The position numbers and the translations under genes were made by a program. The notes beneath the pieces are model-generated. The model saw only the letters and a list, made by a program, of their open reading frames with translations. It was not told where the DNA came from and made no database searches. Shown in pieces: positions 7,770-9,420 of a stretch of DNA of 9,420 bases. The DNA lies in NCBI GenBank assembly GCA_964639275.1, contig CAZXCQ010000247.1, positions 1 to 9,420 on the forward strand. The letters run 5' to 3'. Origin of the DNA: CAZXCQ01 sp964639275. Lineage in GTDB: Bacteria > Desulfobacterota > DSM-4660 > Desulfatiglandales > Desulfatiglandaceae. Within the stretch, counting starts at the first letter, position 1. Every line of letters starts with the position of its first letter.

Positions 7770-8264
7770 TCACCTCCTGCAGGAAATGGCGACATTTTCC
7801 CCCACAGGTAAGGCTCTGTCCAACTGAACTTGTATATCAAGACGGGGAAGTGTGCTTAAAACAAAAGTAATTTCAATTGGTTTTGTGTCTAACTGGGCTT
7901 GTATATCAAGATTTGGCGATTCCCATAACTGTTTGGTGATCTCAGGAATTTGTTCCTTTAACTGGGCTTGTATATCAAGACGGAGCCTTTTCCGCCTGTC
8001 ACGTACCCTCTGTGCCACCCGGTTCTTTTCCACATATTCCGGATGGTTCTTCCGGTACTCTTGGAGGTATCCCGGTTTCTGGTCAAGCCAACCTTTCACC
8101 CGAGGATAATCATCCCGGTGATAGTCTGGGTTCCTTTGCCGCCACTTTCTATTGCTATCCGACTTCAGGGCCGTTTTGCAGGCAGGTTTTCCACAGGTGA
8201 TCTGGCGCTTACCGACTTTTGGATGAGGGGTAAATCGGGTTTTGCAGTAGGGACATTTTTTCAT
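7770..8264 (-). CDS. Zinc-ribbon protein with three C-terminal 23-residue LDIQAQL repeats
   Basis: The 164-residue protein starts MKKCPYCKTRFTP, with a Cys4 set C4-x2-C7 and C24-x4-C29 (RQITCGKPACK) that suggests a zinc ribbon. A basic, aromatic region follows (WRQRNPDYHRDDYP, then YLQEYRKNHPEYVEKNR), and then RRKRLR. The last 69 residues are three repeats of exactly 23 residues (96-118, 119-141, 142-164), each opening LDIQAQL or LDIQVQL; the third ends precisely at the stop. The Cys-x2-Cys plus WRxRNPDY pattern is familiar from uncharacterised proteins near mobile genes, but I know no assigned function; nucleic-acid binding is inference. The ATG at 8264 is chosen because AAAGGAGG lies six bases upstream; the frame extends to 8303 with no ribosome site. 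It is the first gene of the element operon. Confidence 0.82.
   Translation of the reverse strand: MKKCPYCKTRFTPHPKVGKRQITCGKPACKTALKSDSNRKWRQRNPDYHRDDYPRVKGWLDQKPGYLQEYRKNHPEYVEKNRVAQRVRDRRKRLRLDIQAQLKEQIPEITKQLWESPNLDIQAQLDTKPIEITFVLSTLPRLDIQVQLDRALPVGENVAISCRR
7822..7981 (-). repeat. Three 21-base direct repeats at exactly 69-base spacing inside the zinc-ribbon gene
   Basis: On the plus strand the copies start at 7822, 7891 and 7960 and read AACTGRRCTTGTATATCAAG. The two at 7891 and 7960 are identical over 21 bases. The 7822 copy differs at two positions of the core (AACTGAACTT), plus one in the flanking Leu codon. The 48 bases between copies are not conserved. Within each copy sits a dyad CTTG-tatat-CAAG with four-base arms and a five-base A/T centre. 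Confidence 0.9.
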
Positions 8265-8288
8265 TCTGGCCCTCCTTTGAAAGGAGCC
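8262..8288 (-). promoter_or_regulatory. Ribosome-site hairpin before the first gene of the element
   Basis: In the minus-strand transcript, CTCCTTT-C-AAAGGAG (8272-8286) is a perfect dyad whose 3' arm contains the Shine-Dalgarno AAAGGAGG, six bases before ATG 8264. GGC/GCC on either side can extend the pairing. The stem would hide the ribosome site when folded, so translation of the first gene may be switched; the trigger is unknown. Confidence 0.45.
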
Positions 8289-8379
8289 AAACGAACCAAA
8301 CAAATCAAAGGACCAAAATGAATGAAGACAAATTAAAAGGAAACAACCATAGCTTTTTCGTCCTCTCTCAATTACAGGA

Positions 8380-8385
8380 ATTATA
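8380..8385 (-). promoter_or_regulatory. Possible -10 box of the element operon
   Basis: A perfect minus-strand TATAAT lies at 8380-8385, about 115 bases before the ATG of the zinc-ribbon gene. No recognisable -35 lies 16-18 bases upstream, so this is a weak promoter call. Confidence 0.3.
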
Positions 8386-8479
8386 AGGAAAGGTGGTCAC
8401 TTCAGGATGGGGAAGGGGAATCAAGCGGAAAGAGAATTACAAGGAAGATGACGAGGGAATAAAATGGAAAAAATCAAAT

Positions 8480-8524
8480 CACACAACATAATCAATGGCA
8501 CAACATAACTTGCAATAACCTTGC
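8480..8524 (-). repeat. Right terminal repeat of the candidate element, with two tandem motif copies
   Basis: The outer copy 8499-8524 pairs with the left end (4297-4320). An inner copy CACACAACATAAT at 8480-8492 is a perfect inverted match to 4310-4322. The CAACATAA cores start at 8484 and 8501, 17 bases apart, like paired recombinase-binding arms. Confidence 0.5.
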
Positions 8525-8996
8525 GTTTAGATAACCCTCATTTTGTTTCGATTACATGATGTAACCTTGAAAATTGGTCGATTATAGACTTTCCAAATAA
8601 ACCTTGAAAGCAAGACAATTTCTGGTTTCGTCCAGAAGATGTCACTCCTGAAATTGTCTCATCTGAGCTCAGCCTCATACTCTCAGAGCAAGTGTATCTT
8701 GCCGTATCCCAATGAGGCCTCAAGTTGGGGTACATAGCAGATTTTTGTAATTTCAGGTGGTGCTGAATTCCTGAGATATCCTGATGGTACTTCTGGGGCA
8801 CATCAAGTTTATCCGACCTTATGAAGACATTCCCGTCTTGCATCGTATAAAGAAAAGGACGATCAATCTGTCCCCATTAATGATCGAGTATACGGCTTCT
8901 TTGGACGTGCGGACCTGTCCACTTGGAATCCCCCGAGGTCTCCGCTGGGCACGACTACAGAGTGGTGCTCGGCTGTCAGCATTTACGCGGCATGCC
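8525..8996. other. Gene-free stretch right of the element, with dyads
   Basis: A minus-strand frame of 101 codons (8538-8843) lacks a ribosome site and any recognisable family, so I do not call it. Structures present are the odd dyad TTACAT-g-ATGTAA at 8552-8564, a direct repeat AACCTTGAAA at 8563 and 8600, and a stem AGACAATTTC/GAAATTGTCT at 8613-8622 and 8650-8659 with an inner TCTGG/CCAGA hairpin. I cannot assign a function. Confidence 0.45.
8552..8564. promoter_or_regulatory. Operator-like dyad TTACAT-g-ATGTAA
   Basis: Perfect six-base arms around one central base, just outside the right terminal repeat. It has the size of a dimeric regulator's site, but no promoter beside it is evident. 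Confidence 0.25.
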
Positions 8997-9026
8997 TTGG
9001 CAAAAAAGATGTAAAATTCCTATAAG
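8997..9026 (+). promoter_or_regulatory. Sigma-70-type promoter of the 57-codon gene
   Basis: TTGGCA (8997-9002) and TATAAG (9021-9026) are separated by 18 bases, each matching five of six consensus positions. The start codon of the next small frame is 36 bases downstream. Confidence 0.5.
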
Positions 9027-9061
9027 ATAAAAGAGGTATTTCTGAAAAACAGGGAAAAGGG

Positions 9062-9235
9062 ATGTCGGAAAGGCTTGAAGGACGCATCAGAGAAGTCTTG
9101 AGCGGTTTCAAGCCCCTTTCGCGGCTTCAGACCACGGCAAGGGCATTGAAAACTGGAAAAAGGTGGGCGGGCCAGCCTTTCAGGGGCAGTCGCCGTATAA
9201 TTCAGGCAGATTATGAAAGCTTGAAAAATACATGA
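9062..9235 (+). CDS. Small basic protein of unknown function
   Basis: The frame encodes 57 residues beginning MSERLEGRIREVLSGF and ending QADYESLKNT, rich in Arg and Lys, with no membrane segment or Cys motif. I do not recognise a family. Support comes from context: a good sigma-70-type promoter at 8997-9026, and a purine-rich stretch AGGGAAAAGGG immediately before the ATG. The closest Shine-Dalgarno-like bases are very near the ATG, which is less than ideal. The N-terminal part is likely helical, and the middle (KTGKRWAGQPFRGSRR) looks like a nucleic-acid-contacting segment, which is inference only. The opposite-strand frame over 9020-9256 reads like a shadow. It could still be a chance frame. 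Confidence 0.42.
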   Translation: MSERLEGRIREVLSGFKPLSRLQTTARALKTGKRWAGQPFRGSRRIIQADYESLKNT

Positions 9236-9249
9236 CCACGTGCTAAAAT
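9221..9249 (+). promoter_or_regulatory. Strong sigma-70-type promoter with extended -10
   Basis: TTGAAA (9221-9226) and TAAAAT (9244-9249) are 17 bases apart, and TGC directly precedes the -10 box (extended -10). A start near 9256 would leave a leader of about 23 bases before the GTG at 9279. Confidence 0.55.
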
Positions 9250-9278
9250 CTAACATCTCATCACAAAAGGGTGAAATC

Positions 9279-9386
9279 GTGCATCGGGAGCTTTATTTTC
9301 CAGTTCAAGAGAGGATTATTCGCACTCTTTGCTGGTTCTTCTTGATCCTTGCCCTGATAGGGGACGCTCGTGCGGAGCGTGCATAG
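9279..9386 (+). CDS. Exported-protein start (signal peptide) ended by TAG after 35 codons
   Basis: From GTG 9279, with AAAAGGGTG about six to eight bases upstream, the translation is a 35-residue peptide. It has a charged N-region (HRELYFPVQERIIR), a hydrophobic core (TLCWFFLILALIG) and an Ala-x-Ala cleavage site (DARA then ER). That is a textbook Sec signal peptide, yet a TAG (9384-9386) follows three residues after the likely cut. The same frame stays open beyond the TAG to the window end (TLETSVSIRNF). Either the gene carries a nonsense mutation, the reading continues by a shifted frame or stop readthrough, or the short peptide is the product. The well-formed promoter and ribosome site argue for a real gene. 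No family can be named from the signal peptide alone. Confidence 0.45.
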   Translation: MHRELYFPVQERIIRTLCWFFLILALIGDARAERA

Positions 9387-9413
9387 ACATTAGAGACATC
9401 TGTCTCTATCAGG
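9353..9413. repeat. Nested inverted repeats at the right edge
   Basis: Outer arms CCTGATAG (9353-9360) and CTATCAGG (9406-9413) enclose ACGCTC-gtgcg-GAGCGT (9364-9380) and TAGAGACA-tc-TGTCTCTA (9391-9408). The last overlaps the outer arm, so the folds compete. No T-run follows, so this is not a simple terminator. Confidence 0.45.
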
Positions 9414-9420
9414 AACTTCT

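Larger units (their letters stand above)
4297..8524 (-). mobile_element. Candidate RIT-like (recombinase-in-trio) element with two extra leading genes
   Basis: Three adjacent, overlapping tyrosine recombinase genes in one direction are the hallmark of RIT elements. Here they form the distal part of a five-gene operon, preceded by a winged-helix-like gene and a zinc-ribbon repeat-protein gene. An imperfect inverted repeat brackets exactly these five genes: left 4297-4320, right 8499-8524. Aligned as an inverted pair, 21 of 24 bases match with one two-base gap, including an identical TTATGTTGTG core. All genes have intact catalytic motifs or good ribosome sites, so the element could still be active. 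Tn554-like transposons are an alternative relative, but they carry two large recombinases and a small TnpC rather than three full recombinases. The gene cluster is firm; the exact ends are my inference from the repeat. Confidence 0.7.

Noticed and set aside
7822..7981. CRISPR array
   Set aside because: There are only three repeats of about 21 bases, with 48-base spacers, in frame inside a coding gene; no cas genes and no leader are present.
8538..8843. Minus-strand frame of 101 codons
   Set aside because: No ribosome site before its ATG, no recognisable motif, and it runs across the dyads at 8552-8659; it looks like a chance frame.
9020..9256. Minus-strand frame of 78 codons
   Set aside because: It lies opposite the promoter-led 57-codon gene and has no ribosome site or family pattern.

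Overview
The window looks like chromosomal DNA of a Gram-negative bacterium with mid-range base composition. The start of a REP-associated tyrosine transposase, a trio of tyrosine recombinases and a compact MoxR/DUF58/DUF4129 operon would fit a Desulfobacterota-like (old Deltaproteobacteria) or related environmental genome. That is inference from gene content; there is no rRNA or marker gene to settle it.

Layout: (1) 1-61, minus: the first 20 codons of an IS200-like/REP-associated transposase running off the left edge. (2) 332-3933, minus: a tight three-gene operon, MoxR-type AAA+ ATPase, then DUF58 protein, then membrane protein with a C-terminal DUF4129. (3) About 4297-8524: a candidate 4.2 kb mobile element. 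Its five minus-strand genes are, in transcription order, a zinc-ribbon protein ending in three exact 23-codon repeats (7770-8264), a small winged-helix-like protein (7366-7764), and three tyrosine recombinases (6476-7369, 5515-6489, 4499-5518). All joints overlap or nearly touch. The ends carry an imperfect inverted repeat sharing TTATGTTGTG. (4) 8525-8996: no convincing gene, but several dyads. (5) 8997-9420, plus: two small promoter-led reading frames, a 57-codon gene and an exported-protein start interrupted by TAG.

The main interest is the five-gene element. The recombinase part matches the RIT (recombinase-in-trio) architecture, but here the trio is led by two extra genes coupled to it. 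The first encodes a protein whose C-terminal tail is built on a 21-base DNA motif repeated at exactly 69-base spacing. Synonymous positions in this motif are almost unchanged while the spacer bases have diverged, so the repeat may be both protein and a cis-acting DNA site. The Shine-Dalgarno of this first gene lies in a hairpin, and the later genes are translationally coupled, so one switch could set expression of the whole set. The MoxR/DUF58/DUF4129 operon is an ordinary host module.
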